A model generated the notes under the pieces. The model made no database searches, was not told the origin of the DNA, and saw nothing but the letters and a program-made list of their open reading frames with translations. Made by a program: the position numbers and the translations under genes. 63,572 nucleotides of DNA. It comes from a bacterium (GTDB taxonomy: Bacteria > Babelota > Babeliae > Babelales > UASB340). Every line of letters begins with the position of its first letter. Positions within the stretch are counted from its first letter, which is position 1. The stretch covers positions 1 to 63,572 of the forward strand of contig DAOVPV010000008.1 in the NCBI GenBank assembly GCA_030629005.1, read 5' to 3'. Shown piece by piece: positions 51,503 through 61,128 of the stretch.

Positions 51503-54037
51503 CTATTGTGTGTCACCATCTGCAACTTGACCCTCTCCGCCAGATTGACCACCTGAGCCACCACCGCTATTAACAACATAATTTGTAGCAGCTTTAGAAA
51601 CATACCCTCCAACAATTCCACCAATTTTTTGTGAAATTGTTCCACTTATAGAGTTTAAAATTCTATCCAAAAAGTTATCGAGTCTTTCATCAGTTAAATT
51701 TTCACCAGTTTTAAAATCAAGTTCCAGCTGAGCTAATTCTACACTGGTAAAAGTACTTGTATAAAGCAAAGAGTTTATCAACAATTCATATGCCATTTTT
51801 GCTTGTGGATTAACTTCACGTAAACTAAATAAAATTGGAATACTGTCTCTAAGATGTCTTTTTATAAAGAAAACCTTTTTATCTAAGTCAGAAAGTTTTT
51901 CTAAATCTTTTGCATTTTCCAAAACAAACATCTCGTAACCATCATTAGACACAAACCAAGAATCAAAAAGTTTTACAATCATTTTAGCCGAAAAACGATT
52001 AACTATATTTTTATATCTCAAACCAACTTTTCTACCAACATGTCGACCAACTTTTTGAGAAGCATAACCAAGCATCTTATTTCTTACATATTCCTCTCTA
52101 GAAATAGCAGACAAATTTTTATTACCAACATAGTAATCAAAAGTTAAAGGTCTATATGACTTAAAAAAGTTTTTAACCTTCTTTAACTTATCAGAACTTT
52201 TAGTTAAATCTTCAACAAAAACAGTATTTTTATCTAAGTTTGCAATATTTTTAGGAAAATATTTTTCTGTTAAAACAGGAACAAAAGTTGTTGCCAAAAA
52301 CTGCATCAAATCTGGACCGATAATTCCTAAAGAATTATTTTCAATTTTTTTAGCCCAAAGATGTGTTTTAAATATTTTTCTTTTTGTTTCTTCTAATTTT
52401 TGTTTATTAATCTCTACGTCTTCTGCATTTTTACGACTTGCTATCATAGATTCGGGAGCCAATAACATAGCTTTATCCAAAAGGCTAATACCATTTAAAC
52501 CCGTTGCATAACCTAAATAATTCGCTGCACTTATAGACCCAGAAAACAAAGACTTCCACACTGCATTATTTAAATGATTAAAATCGTTTGGCCAAAGATC
52601 ATTCTGCCCAAGCTTATGCTTTGCATACAAATTATAATAAGCAAAAGAAGAACCAATATTAAATGCCGAATTTCCAAGCCAACCAAGATTTCTTGCTAAA
52701 AACTCATTGTCTAAATACAACGAAATAATATCTGCAAACCAATTATCTGTAAAAACATTTTTTAATCTTTCTCCCAATTCAGATAAACCCTTTTTAGCAT
52801 CATCATCGTTAACATTTTCAATAAGATTATCTACTAGTTTAATATCAGAAAAATTAACACCTGCAAGTTTTTTTAATATAAGAACAGGTAGCATAGATGT
52901 AGTTATTAATCTATTACCCCAAGTAAACTTTTTAGATAAAAAACTTGTATTATCTAACACATAAAAACTCGAAAACTTTTTGTAAAAACCATAAGTTGCA
53001 AGCAACAAAGAGTTTAAACTAGATGTTTTATTTGCAATAGAATCAATTTTTTCTGTAGCAAATTTAACTTTATCAAAAATTTCTTTTATAACAGGATTAC
53101 TTTCTAGCGCTAATTTTATAACGACATCAATATCAAGGTTGCCATCGGAACCAACAACGCCATCCAACTCCGACCCTTCACCTAAATTTAAACCACCAAA
53201 TACAACTTCACCATTTTCATCAAAAATATTATTTAAAAATGGGGCTATTGGCTCAAATGTTTGAAGCTTCCAAAATGATACAGCTTCAACTTGTTCTTGA
53301 GTTATATCAGAAGTCTGTAAAAATTTGTCTAAATCAGAAATGATAGAATTTAAATCACCCTTAGCTTTTAAATTTTCTATTTTTGCTCGCTGAGCAAATA
53401 TTCCAAAAAATCCGGCTACATCAGAATCAATTAATTTTAAAATAATCTCATTAAAAAAACAAACCTTATCTAGCAAATCTTGAGATAAATTAGACCGCTT
53501 AATAAAAACTTCCACCGAAACTTGAACATCTAAAAGTTTATCTATTAATTCATCATCAAACTGCCCACTCTGCAATTTAAATAAAAATGTTGGATTTTTA
53601 ATAATGGCTTCGATCTGAAACGCTATATTCAGAAAAACATCTTCTTGGTCGTCTAAAACAGAAATAAGACCATTTAACAATTCAAATATTAAAATTTGAG
53701 GATTTAAACCTAAAGAAGGGTCCATAATCTTTGCAATCGTTTTATTACAAAGATCCTGAGTCATTAAAACTCTATTTTTTAATTCTTCTGGCAACCTATC
53801 TGCCATTACATAATACACTTTTAAAAGCTCATCAATTGCAGAAGCTTGGTCAGTGTTAACAGAATCATCACACTGTTCACCAGTTAAAAATTCATCTAAG
53901 CTTTTTTCAAATGCATCTAAATCATCCGTCTGTTCAGAAACAACGTTAACAGAAGAATCTGACATTGCTGGTAAATTAAAATTACTAAAAAAAATAACTA
54001 TGAATAATAACTGTAGAAATAAATATCTTGACTTCAC
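51503..54037 (-). CDS. Large exported orphan protein (GTG start)
   Basis: 844 aa. Starts with GTG; SD AAGGGG is well spaced. Signal peptide LFLQLLFIVIFFSNFNLPA. An acidic helical N-half (about 35-330), a hydrophobic-mixed centre (about 340-560), a basic segment (SQKVGRHVGRKVGLRYK, about 660), and a glycine/serine-rich C-terminus (NSGGGSGGQSGGEGQ). No known domain or paralogue in the window. The layout is compatible with a surface or secreted protein; function unknown. Confidence 0.72.
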   Translation of the reverse strand: MKSRYLFLQLLFIVIFFSNFNLPAMSDSSVNVVSEQTDDLDAFEKSLDEFLTGEQCDDSVNTDQASAIDELLKVYYVMADRLPEELKNRVLMTQDLCNKTIAKIMDPSLGLNPQILIFELLNGLISVLDDQEDVFLNIAFQIEAIIKNPTFLFKLQSGQFDDELIDKLLDVQVSVEVFIKRSNLSQDLLDKVCFFNEIILKLIDSDVAGFFGIFAQRAKIENLKAKGDLNSIISDLDKFLQTSDITQEQVEAVSFWKLQTFEPIAPFLNNIFDENGEVVFGGLNLGEGSELDGVVGSDGNLDIDVVIKLALESNPVIKEIFDKVKFATEKIDSIANKTSSLNSLLLATYGFYKKFSSFYVLDNTSFLSKKFTWGNRLITTSMLPVLILKKLAGVNFSDIKLVDNLIENVNDDDAKKGLSELGERLKNVFTDNWFADIISLYLDNEFLARNLGWLGNSAFNIGSSFAYYNLYAKHKLGQNDLWPNDFNHLNNAVWKSLFSGSISAANYLGYATGLNGISLLDKAMLLAPESMIASRKNAEDVEINKQKLEETKRKIFKTHLWAKKIENNSLGIIGPDLMQFLATTFVPVLTEKYFPKNIANLDKNTVFVEDLTKSSDKLKKVKNFFKSYRPLTFDYYVGNKNLSAISREEYVRNKMLGYASQKVGRHVGRKVGLRYKNIVNRFSAKMIVKLFDSWFVSNDGYEMFVLENAKDLEKLSDLDKKVFFIKRHLRDSIPILFSLREVNPQAKMAYELLINSLLYTSTFTSVELAQLELDFKTGENLTDERLDNFLDRILNSISGTISQKIGGIVGGYVSKAATNYVVNSGGGSGGQSGGEGQVADGDTQ

Positions 54038-54186
54038 AAAAGCCCCTTAAATTAACCCCAAATAATATGCTTTCAAGAGCTTTTATTATGTCAAAAACAA
54101 TAAATCTGTCAAGAGAGAAATCCCTTTTCTATGCAAAAAAAACACAACATCTTACTATGAGTAAATTAAATAACGACAATGTAATG

Positions 54187-55293
54187 TCATGAATTCCAAC
54201 GAGTAAAATTTGCAATAAGACCAATCATGCAAAAAAGTGCAGCTAAAGAGGTTCCACCATAACTTATAAACGGCAAACCAAGGCCCTTAGTCGGTAAAAG
54301 CCCCGACGCTACCATCAAGTTAATTACTGCCTGCAAATTTATAATAACAACAAAACCTAGAGTTGAAAAAAAGGCAAAATCAGTCTGCATTTTTAGAGCA
54401 AGCCTTATACCAAAGTAAAAAAATAATAAATACAATGATATAATAATAGCGGATCCAACAAAACCCGTTTCCTCCGCTATTATCGGAAATATAAAATCGG
54501 TATGTTGCATCGGCAAATAAAAGAACTTTTGAGAAGAATTAGAAATGCCTACTCCCCAAAACTTTCCAGAGCCAATTGCAATTAGAGACTGAATAATCTG
54601 AAACCCCCTGCCTTTTGGATCGGACCAGGGATTTAGAAATATTAGAATTCTATTTAAACGATAAGCCTTAGAATAAACTAAATAAAATATTATTGGCAAA
54701 GAAAATAAACCCGTAAAAAATAAATGTGTCATTTTAAAATCAGCAACAAAAAACAAAATTAATGAAGTTACAAAAATAGTTGCTACAGAACCAAAATCGG
54801 GTTGTTTTAACAAAACGATAAATGTAATACCTAAAATTGTTAAAAAAGGTAAATAGCTATGCAAAAAAGATTTTATTTTCTTTTTTTTCTTTTCTAGAAA
54901 AAATCCAATATACAAAAACAAAAACAATTTTAAAAATTCACTCGGCTGAAAACTAAGTCCCATAATTGTAAGCCAACGAGACGAACCATGTATCTTTAAC
55001 CCCACGTCTGGAGATAAAGTTAAAGCAGTTAGAAACAAAGATGAAAAAAACAAAAACGGAACAATTTTTTTTAAAAACTTTCGCGGAATTAATGCAAAAA
55101 ATACTAATCCCAAAAACGCTGGTATTAAATAAATTAACTGCTTTTTTGTAAAATAAAAAGATGATCCAAATTTTTCTAGAGCATACACAGAACTAGAAGA
55201 ATATATAAAAACAAATCCTATTAAAATTAATAAAAAAACAATCAAAAGAAACAATCTTAAATCTTTTTTTATTTCTACTCTACTATCTACCAT
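54187..55293 (-). CDS. ftsW: FtsW-type peptidoglycan polymerase (SEDS family)
   Basis: 368 aa, about ten membrane helices. Family landmarks are GSSRWLTIMGLSFQPSEF, FLKLFLFLYIGFFL, YRLNRILIFLNPWSDPKGRG, GFQIIQSLIAIGSGKFWGVG, FIFPIIAEETGFVG and LGLPFISYGGTS. Glycosyltransferase for septal peptidoglycan. Its ATG abuts the murD stop (TAGATG), and the murD-ftsW order is that of the dcw cluster, so FtsW is preferred over RodA. Confidence 0.92.
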   Translation of the reverse strand: MVDSRVEIKKDLRLFLLIVFLLILIGFVFIYSSSSVYALEKFGSSFYFTKKQLIYLIPAFLGLVFFALIPRKFLKKIVPFLFFSSLFLTALTLSPDVGLKIHGSSRWLTIMGLSFQPSEFLKLFLFLYIGFFLEKKKKKIKSFLHSYLPFLTILGITFIVLLKQPDFGSVATIFVTSLILFFVADFKMTHLFFTGLFSLPIIFYLVYSKAYRLNRILIFLNPWSDPKGRGFQIIQSLIAIGSGKFWGVGISNSSQKFFYLPMQHTDFIFPIIAEETGFVGSAIIISLYLLFFYFGIRLALKMQTDFAFFSTLGFVVIINLQAVINLMVASGLLPTKGLGLPFISYGGTSLAALFCMIGLIANFTRWNS

Positions 55294-56769
55294 CTAATTA
55301 CATCTCTTTCTACTTAAGACTAACTCTTTAAAACAATCACCCCGATGTTTATAATCTTTAAATAAATCAAAACTCGATCCTGCTGGAGAAAATAAAACTT
55401 GATCTCCTGACTTCACTACATTAAATATAGAATTAACAGTATCTTCTAAATTTTCATATACATTGTAACAAGAAAAATTATTACAATCTTTGCCAAAACA
55501 AAAAACGTTTTTTACTTCTTTTATATTTTTTAAAAACTTAATCAAAGGCTTTCTATCCACGCCTTTGGACAAACCACCCAATATCAAAACTATTGGTCTT
55601 TTATTTTGAGCTAAACGTAGTACAGCTTCTTTCGTAGCCTGATAAACTGTCGACTTTGAGTCATTATAAAAATCAATATTATTTATTGTAACAAAATGCT
55701 CTAGTCTATTAAACTTTAAACTATTGTCAGAAAAAAAACTTTGCTCAGACAAGAAAACTTTTTTTAATTTAGATAAATCAAGGTCCAACAAGAATAACGT
55801 TGCTAAAATTGTATACCAGTTTTTGTCAAAACTAACTTTTGGTAAAAATTTTAAATCAAAAATAACTTTAGAATCTTCTATCTTATTATTAACAATCTTA
55901 TTAATAATAAAATTATCATCTTTTCTATAAAAAATAATAAAATCTTTAATGCCAATATTAGTTAATTCTAAAAAAGTTTTTTCAAAATATTTTGTTATAC
56001 AACAAATCTTAGAATTTGTTTTTAATAATTTAGAAACAAATATCTTTTTTAATTCACAATTAAGTTCACCTAACAAAAGATCCGAGTTAAAAATAAAATC
56101 TTGATTCTTATTTTGATACTCAAAAATTTTACACTTTGATTCAAAGTAGTCCTTAAGATCTACATGCCAATCTAAATGATTGGAATAAAAATTAGTCAAA
56201 ATCGCAATATCTGGCGAATAATCTTTATTTAATTTTAACTGAAAACTAGATAGCTCTAATAAAGCCAAATCCAATTGATCTTGTTGTTCAATAAGATCAA
56301 GCATTGCTATGCCAATATTACCTGCATTTTTTACACGCATTAAACTCCCATCTAATCCAGGTAATTTGCCTACAATATTAGATAAAAATGAAGTTACAGT
56401 TGTTTTTCCCAAACTACCTGTAATCGCTACAGATTTTTTTTTAAAAAACTCTAAAAACAAATCGAGCTCACATAAAACTTTTGGCTTAATATCTTTAAAA
56501 TTATTAAAAAGTTCTTTTAACTTAAATCCAGGACTAACAAATACTTTTTCACTATTTTTTATAAAATCATTAATATCTATAGGACTATAAACATTTACAG
56601 AATATTTTTTTAACAAATCCAATTCAAATTTAGTTAAAACTCTACGATCATACAAATTTATTTCTAAATTTTTATAAAATTTGGAAGAAACATTTAATGT
56701 TTTGGATAAAATTTTTAGGGCCGATTTTCCAACCAACCCAAATCCCAAAATTCCTATACTATTTGGCAT
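55294..56769 (-). CDS. murD: UDP-N-acetylmuramoylalanine--D-glutamate ligase
   Basis: 491 aa, slightly long. N-domain GILGFGLVGKSAL, P-loop TGSLGKTT at 117-124, NHLDWH, NDSKSTV, ILGGLSKGVDRKP and the C-terminal SPAGSSFDLFKDYKHRGD. Adds D-Glu to UDP-MurNAc-Ala in the cytoplasm. Residues 25-29 read LNVSS, encoded by a copy of the dispersed palindrome inserted between the first Rossmann helix and the next strand. This loop is short in other MurD proteins. Confidence 0.95.
   Translation of the reverse strand: MPNSIGILGFGLVGKSALKILSKTLNVSSKFYKNLEINLYDRRVLTKFELDLLKKYSVNVYSPIDINDFIKNSEKVFVSPGFKLKELFNNFKDIKPKVLCELDLFLEFFKKKSVAITGSLGKTTVTSFLSNIVGKLPGLDGSLMRVKNAGNIGIAMLDLIEQQDQLDLALLELSSFQLKLNKDYSPDIAILTNFYSNHLDWHVDLKDYFESKCKIFEYQNKNQDFIFNSDLLLGELNCELKKIFVSKLLKTNSKICCITKYFEKTFLELTNIGIKDFIIFYRKDDNFIINKIVNNKIEDSKVIFDLKFLPKVSFDKNWYTILATLFLLDLDLSKLKKVFLSEQSFFSDNSLKFNRLEHFVTINNIDFYNDSKSTVYQATKEAVLRLAQNKRPIVLILGGLSKGVDRKPLIKFLKNIKEVKNVFCFGKDCNNFSCYNVYENLEDTVNSIFNVVKSGDQVLFSPAGSSFDLFKDYKHRGDCFKELVLSRKRCN
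56679..56701 (+). repeat. Dispersed palindromic element inside murD
   Basis: ATTTGGAAGA then AACATTTAATGTT, antisense to murD; in frame, giving LNVSS at residues 25-29. Confidence 0.85.
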
Positions 56770-56815
56770 ATATCAAGCAAACCTATAAATACTGTGATAA
56801 ATTAAAACTAAAGTA

Positions 56816-57283
56816 TTATAAATCTAATATTAAATAATTTAACATTTTTATCCAGTTAGAAACCAAAATTAAAGAAGAATCAGAATCTATATTCTCAGAT
56901 TTAATCAACTCTAACCCCAAAACAAACTCTTCTTGCGCTTGCTTTCCTATTTTTTTTATAAAAAACTTCTTTTTAATTTTTTCTAAGATCAAATCAATCG
57001 TATCTATTTCATTCGAAGAAACCTTAGCATTACCCTTTACCCTATCAGCTAGCAACACCTCTGAATATAATTTGTATAGTATAATATTTATTTTTTGCAA
57101 CATTTTTTTGTGCCAAACCTTATACACTTTATAAAATAATATTAGAACTAAAATAACAGCAACAAAACTCAAAAAATAATCCAAATGTTTAACCAATAAA
57201 GAAATTGCTTTGGCAATCCCGGAAAGACCTTTTCCTGCTCCGATAGGAGGCAAGGCTATAGGTGCAAATAAAAACAAAAACAT
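56816..57283 (-). CDS. Hypothetical membrane protein
   Basis: 155 aa from the ATG at 57283 (SD AAGGAGAG; an in-frame TTG precedes it). One or two hydrophobic helices (FLFAPIALPPIGAG, then FLSFVAVILVLILFYKVYKV) and a helical cytoplasmic C-terminus with LEKIKKKFFIKKIGKQ. No family recognised. It sits between the amidase and murD, so a cell-wall role is possible. Confidence 0.65.
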   Translation of the reverse strand: MFLFLFAPIALPPIGAGKGLSGIAKAISLLVKHLDYFLSFVAVILVLILFYKVYKVWHKKMLQKINIILYKLYSEVLLADRVKGNAKVSSNEIDTIDLILEKIKKKFFIKKIGKQAQEEFVLGLELIKSENIDSDSSLILVSNWIKMLNYLILDL

Positions 57284-57306
57284 CAAACTCTCCTTTCAAA
57301 AATAAA

Positions 57307-58449
57307 TTACAAACTCATGTTTTCTATATATTTTTTAATACCATTAGATATTCCAACAGCAATCATTTGTCTATAAACACTCTCAGAAAGACGTTTTGCT
57401 TCTATTTTATTTGTTATAAAACCAACTTCAATTAATGCAGCCGGAACCTCGCTACGCAACAACACACTAAAATCATTTCTCTTTATGCCTCTATCCATAA
57501 CGTCAATTTTATTTCGATTTAAAAAATCTATTATTCCATTTTGTATATTACTAGCTAACTTTTGCGAAGAATCTATATTGTCTTTTAATATAGTATCTAC
57601 AAACTTTGCAATATTTTTATCATTTTGATTAAAAACAAATAAAAAACCCCCTCTCCTCTTTCCTGGCAAAAAAAGGTTTGGATTCAAAAAATACGACTCG
57701 ACTCCAGATGCACCAGAAACACTCGAAACAGCATTAGCATGAATGGATATAAAAAAATCAGCCCTCATCTGAGCAGCAAGTTCACTTCTTTGCTTTAAAC
57801 TCAAAGCTTTATCCTTGCTTCGCGTCAAAAAAACATTATAACCATTTTTTTTTAACACGTTTTGGACTCTACGAGCAATATCTAATGTTAAATTTTTCTC
57901 CTTTAACAAAAAAAAACCCAGCGCTCCCGGATCTAAACCTCCGTGTCCAGCATCAATCAAAATCCGTTTTTTTTTTGCACTACTCATCATATTACTTGCA
58001 TGCAAAATTGTTCTACCTTTATTTTGCAATAAATCTAAATCCCTTTTTCTAAAAAAATCTATTACCAATCTTGCAGGATCTTCTAACTTATTCCAACGAA
58101 CCAAGATATCATTTACAGCAAAAGTTATTAAAACAACAACCCTTGGGCTAGGTACATTTGTGTGATATAAATTCACATTTTTAACAATTTTACCCATACT
58201 CATAATTTGCTCAACAATATTCTGATCTCTAAAATTTTTAAGATCCATCGCAAGAAAAGCCAACTCTAACTGCATTTTTTGTTTATTTACCCTTTTTTCA
58301 AAATATACAGAATTAGTAAATTCCAAAAATAGATTTGGCGCAAACCTGTTTTTACAAACCTCTACAATCTTTAAAAAATTAATAGCAGGACTCAAATTTG
58401 CAAACAAAACAAGCGAAAAACAAAACGTTTTTATAAAAATCTTATTCAT
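57307..58449 (-). CDS. N-acetylmuramoyl-L-alanine amidase (Amidase_3)
   Basis: 380 aa. Signal peptide FCFSLVLFANLSPAI. Residues about 25-130 resemble an AMIN-type targeting domain. Residues about 155-375 are Amidase_3 with the zinc and catalytic motifs ILIDAGHGGLDPGA, FFISIHANAVS and ALIEVGFITN. Cleaves peptide stems from glycan strands during daughter-cell separation, like AmiA/B/C. The SD is an uninterrupted run of eight G, which may be length-variable. Confidence 0.93.
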   Translation of the reverse strand: MNKIFIKTFCFSLVLFANLSPAINFLKIVEVCKNRFAPNLFLEFTNSVYFEKRVNKQKMQLELAFLAMDLKNFRDQNIVEQIMSMGKIVKNVNLYHTNVPSPRVVVLITFAVNDILVRWNKLEDPARLVIDFFRKRDLDLLQNKGRTILHASNMMSSAKKKRILIDAGHGGLDPGALGFFLLKEKNLTLDIARRVQNVLKKNGYNVFLTRSKDKALSLKQRSELAAQMRADFFISIHANAVSSVSGASGVESYFLNPNLFLPGKRRGGFLFVFNQNDKNIAKFVDTILKDNIDSSQKLASNIQNGIIDFLNRNKIDVMDRGIKRNDFSVLLRSEVPAALIEVGFITNKIEAKRLSESVYRQMIAVGISNGIKKYIENMSL

Positions 58450-58456
58450 GACCCTA

Positions 58457-58464
58457 CCCCCCCC
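58457..58464 (-). promoter_or_regulatory. Homopolymeric G8 tract in the ribosome binding site
   Basis: On the minus strand GGGGGGGG lies ten bases before the amidase ATG and acts as the SD. Slippage here would change the SD and spacing. Confidence 0.55.
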
Positions 58465-58654
58465 TTAAATATTCTATTAACATATTTTTCATATTTAAAC
58501 TAGCAGTTATTTTTTCTAATTGTCAATTAATATGAAAAATATAGAAATAACATTATTGCCACAAAGATTTTTGCTTGCTACATTTTTTTTACAAAAATAA
58601 TATGATAAAGAAGATTTTTTAATAATTTCCGTGGGTATAAAAAAGAAATCCCGC

Positions 58655-58705
58655 ATCCAGTCTTCGCCAGGCTTTGACGAACTCAGTCAAATACGAGATG
58701 ATAAA
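58655..58705 (-). repeat. Imperfect hairpin, CTTCGCC family
   Basis: On the minus strand ATCTCGTAT pairs with ATGCGGGAT using G-U pairs, and inside TTCGTCA pairs with TGGCGAA. The core CTTCGCC-AGGCTTTGACGAA is similar to the insert at 28428-28450. Confidence 0.5.
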
Positions 58706-58743
58706 GAACACAACTTAAACGTTTATTAATAAAAAAGTTATTT

Positions 58744-59658
58744 ATGATCATAGAAGAAAATATAAGCCTAAAAAACAAAAATTGGTTTAAAACAGGAGGA
58801 AACTCCAAATATTTTTGCCAACCCCAAACAACACAGGATTTTGTAAAAACTATAGAATTTGCAAACAAAAACAATTTAGACATATTTGTTTTAGGTAATG
58901 GTGCAAACTTACTTATAAGTGATGCAGGATTTAATGGTTTAACCATAAATCCAAAGTTATTAAACTTAACTGTAAATAAAACCAATAACAATATTGTTAC
59001 AGCAGGAGCAGGTGTAGAAATTCAAGATTTAATAAACGTTTGCCTGGATAACAATCTTTTAGGCTTAGAAGATTTTAGCAATATTCCCGGTTCTATTGGT
59101 GGCGCCGTTTACATAAATATTCATTTTTTTGAAAAATTTTTATCAAACTATTTAATAAGTGCAGAAATAATAAATAACAGAACAGGTAAAATAAAAACCG
59201 TAGAAAAAGATTGGTTTAATTTTAGCTACGACAAATCAAAATTACAAAAAAAGGAACATTTTCTAATAACCGCAAGCTTTAAATTAACAAAAAGTTCTGA
59301 TCTCGAAACAGCATATGCCAAAGGTCGTCGTGATGAAATAATAAGATACAGACAAAGACAATATCCAACTAAAAATACCTGTGGTAGTTTCTTTAGAAAT
59401 TTTTATCCAGAAGAAGTCAATCTAGAAATAAATGGAAAAAAAATGATCTTTGTAGCTTATTATTTAGATAAACTTGGCATTAAAGGTAATTTAAAAGTTG
59501 GCGGAGCACAAGTTTCGTTCCAGCATGCAAACATGATAGTAACAGATGAAACAGCAACAAGCGCAGATATAATTAATCTTGTAAAAAAAATTCAAGAACA
59601 GATGCTTTCCACTTACCAAATAACACCCATTCCAGAATGTCAACTTATTGGATTTTAA
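58744..59658 (+). CDS. murB: UDP-N-acetylenolpyruvoylglucosamine reductase
   Basis: 304 aa, type-II MurB length. FAD-binding motifs NWFKTGGNSKYF, VLGNGANLLISD and NIPGSIGGAVYIN; the proton-donor serine in NTCGSFFRNF; the C-terminal glutamate in TPIPECQLIGF. The segment usually written YRxS reads FSYDKSKL, so the conserved arginine near the substrate is not where expected. The rest looks intact, so I expect an active enzyme. Divergent from the amidase. Confidence 0.92.
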   Translation: MIIEENISLKNKNWFKTGGNSKYFCQPQTTQDFVKTIEFANKNNLDIFVLGNGANLLISDAGFNGLTINPKLLNLTVNKTNNNIVTAGAGVEIQDLINVCLDNNLLGLEDFSNIPGSIGGAVYINIHFFEKFLSNYLISAEIINNRTGKIKTVEKDWFNFSYDKSKLQKKEHFLITASFKLTKSSDLETAYAKGRRDEIIRYRQRQYPTKNTCGSFFRNFYPEEVNLEINGKKMIFVAYYLDKLGIKGNLKVGGAQVSFQHANMIVTDETATSADIINLVKKIQEQMLSTYQITPIPECQLIGF

Positions 59659-59694
59659 AAAAAATTTTGTTTAGTATTCTAAATTTTAATTTTA

Positions 59695-61074
59695 TCATTT
59701 TTTCGAACTAGGCTTTATTACATGAACATGAGGAGACCATTCTCCATCATTTACAAGTAACCTTAAATACGATGGATAATAATTTATTGCAACCGCATAT
59801 TCACTCGACGCATCTAAAATTGGTCCACTAATTATTGTAAAAATTTTTGAAACAATCCCAACAACCCCAGTAGAAGGTTCTAGTAAATTTTCGTCAGAAA
59901 GATCACAAGAGCGGATTAATCCTTCCTTAGGCAATAAATGATTATGCCCATTATACATAGCAGTTATACCAAACTCTTTCATCTTTTCAATAACATAAGA
60001 TGGATTATAAACAATACCCCTACGCTCATCCAAGACAAATAAATCTCCTTTTTTCATAAATGGATCAACTTCATTCCAGAGTACCCCTCTTGCATCACCA
60101 ATAATTTCACAAAAAACGGCGGTTGAAGAAAGATATTTTCTAAAGTCCCAAAAATCATACCATCCACCATGATTAAATTGAAAACAAAAATTATCATTTT
60201 TTACATAAAAAACAGATGGTAATAATCTAAATGCTTTAATAAGATTGTAAAAAAGACTTAAAAATTCAATGTTTTCAACACTCAAAACTTGTTCTAATAA
60301 ATTTTGCGCTTCAACTTCATCTTCAACTTTTAATTCATCCAAAACCTGTTGCAAACCATCTCTACCTCCATGTAAAACCTTGTAAAAAATATTTAGAGAA
60401 TCTTCCTCTAAAAAAAAACCGGCTATTCCTTGCAAAATTACTTCATTTTTACTCTTTAATTCATCTGTCTGCAATTTTTCAGCCATCTCTTTAAACAACC
60501 CCTTAAGATGATACAAAACATCATCTTCATGATTTCCTTTTAAGATAATTATATTCTCTGGATTTATAGCCTTTAAAATAAATATCAAAAGTGTTGTTTC
60601 CAACGACTTAGGCCCTCTATCTATAAAATCCCCCAAAAAAATAATCTTATTTCCTGGTTTAACAACCAAATTGTTTGTTAAACGATTTATTATTTTAGAT
60701 AAAGTTCGATAATTTCCATGCAAATCACCAATAATATAAAAATTTAATTCACCAGATATATCCATCTTTTGAGCATAATATTGTGGCATTTTTCGCAAAA
60801 GCCGTTGGTCTTTACCGCTAACAAATTCATCCGCACAAAAAAACCAACTCCTTTTTAGTTTAACACCATTAACCAAGTAATTATAAACTTCCCAAATCGC
60901 AGTTTTAGATAACGTTGCTAGTTTTTCACGCGCTTCATCGTTAAAAGAATCTGTACAAAGAAAAAAATTATCTAAATCTCGAAACGTATCAAATCCAAAT
61001 TCTGTTATAGAAACAGAATTCAAATTAAAAATAAATAAACAAAAAAATAAATAATACTTAATAAACTTATTCAT
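59695..61074 (-). CDS. Exported PPP-family metallophosphatase
   Basis: 459 aa. Signal peptide KYYLFFCLFIFNLNS. Metal motifs: GDLHG at 116-120, GDFIDRG, GNHED, the later FNHGGW and GHNHLL. The architecture matches the phosphatase at 26161: helical N-domain, PPP fold, and a C-terminal strand reading INYYPSYLRLLVNDGEW (the 26161 protein has YYPSYFILNI). They are paralogues. Secretion of PPP enzymes is unusual for a bacterium and suggests action outside the cell. Confidence 0.82.
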   Translation of the reverse strand: MNKFIKYYLFFCLFIFNLNSVSITEFGFDTFRDLDNFFLCTDSFNDEAREKLATLSKTAIWEVYNYLVNGVKLKRSWFFCADEFVSGKDQRLLRKMPQYYAQKMDISGELNFYIIGDLHGNYRTLSKIINRLTNNLVVKPGNKIIFLGDFIDRGPKSLETTLLIFILKAINPENIIILKGNHEDDVLYHLKGLFKEMAEKLQTDELKSKNEVILQGIAGFFLEEDSLNIFYKVLHGGRDGLQQVLDELKVEDEVEAQNLLEQVLSVENIEFLSLFYNLIKAFRLLPSVFYVKNDNFCFQFNHGGWYDFWDFRKYLSSTAVFCEIIGDARGVLWNEVDPFMKKGDLFVLDERRGIVYNPSYVIEKMKEFGITAMYNGHNHLLPKEGLIRSCDLSDENLLEPSTGVVGIVSKIFTIISGPILDASSEYAVAINYYPSYLRLLVNDGEWSPHVHVIKPSSKK

Positions 61075-61128
61075 AAAATTTTAGCTTTAAAAATTTAAAA
61101 ACCCACAAAAATAAAAAAAATTATTCAA

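Larger units (their letters stand above)
58450..58743. other. Divergent region between amidase and murB
   Basis: Contains the C8/G8 tract (58457-58464) and an imperfect hairpin of the CTTCGCC family (about 58655-58705). No gene. Confidence 0.55.
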
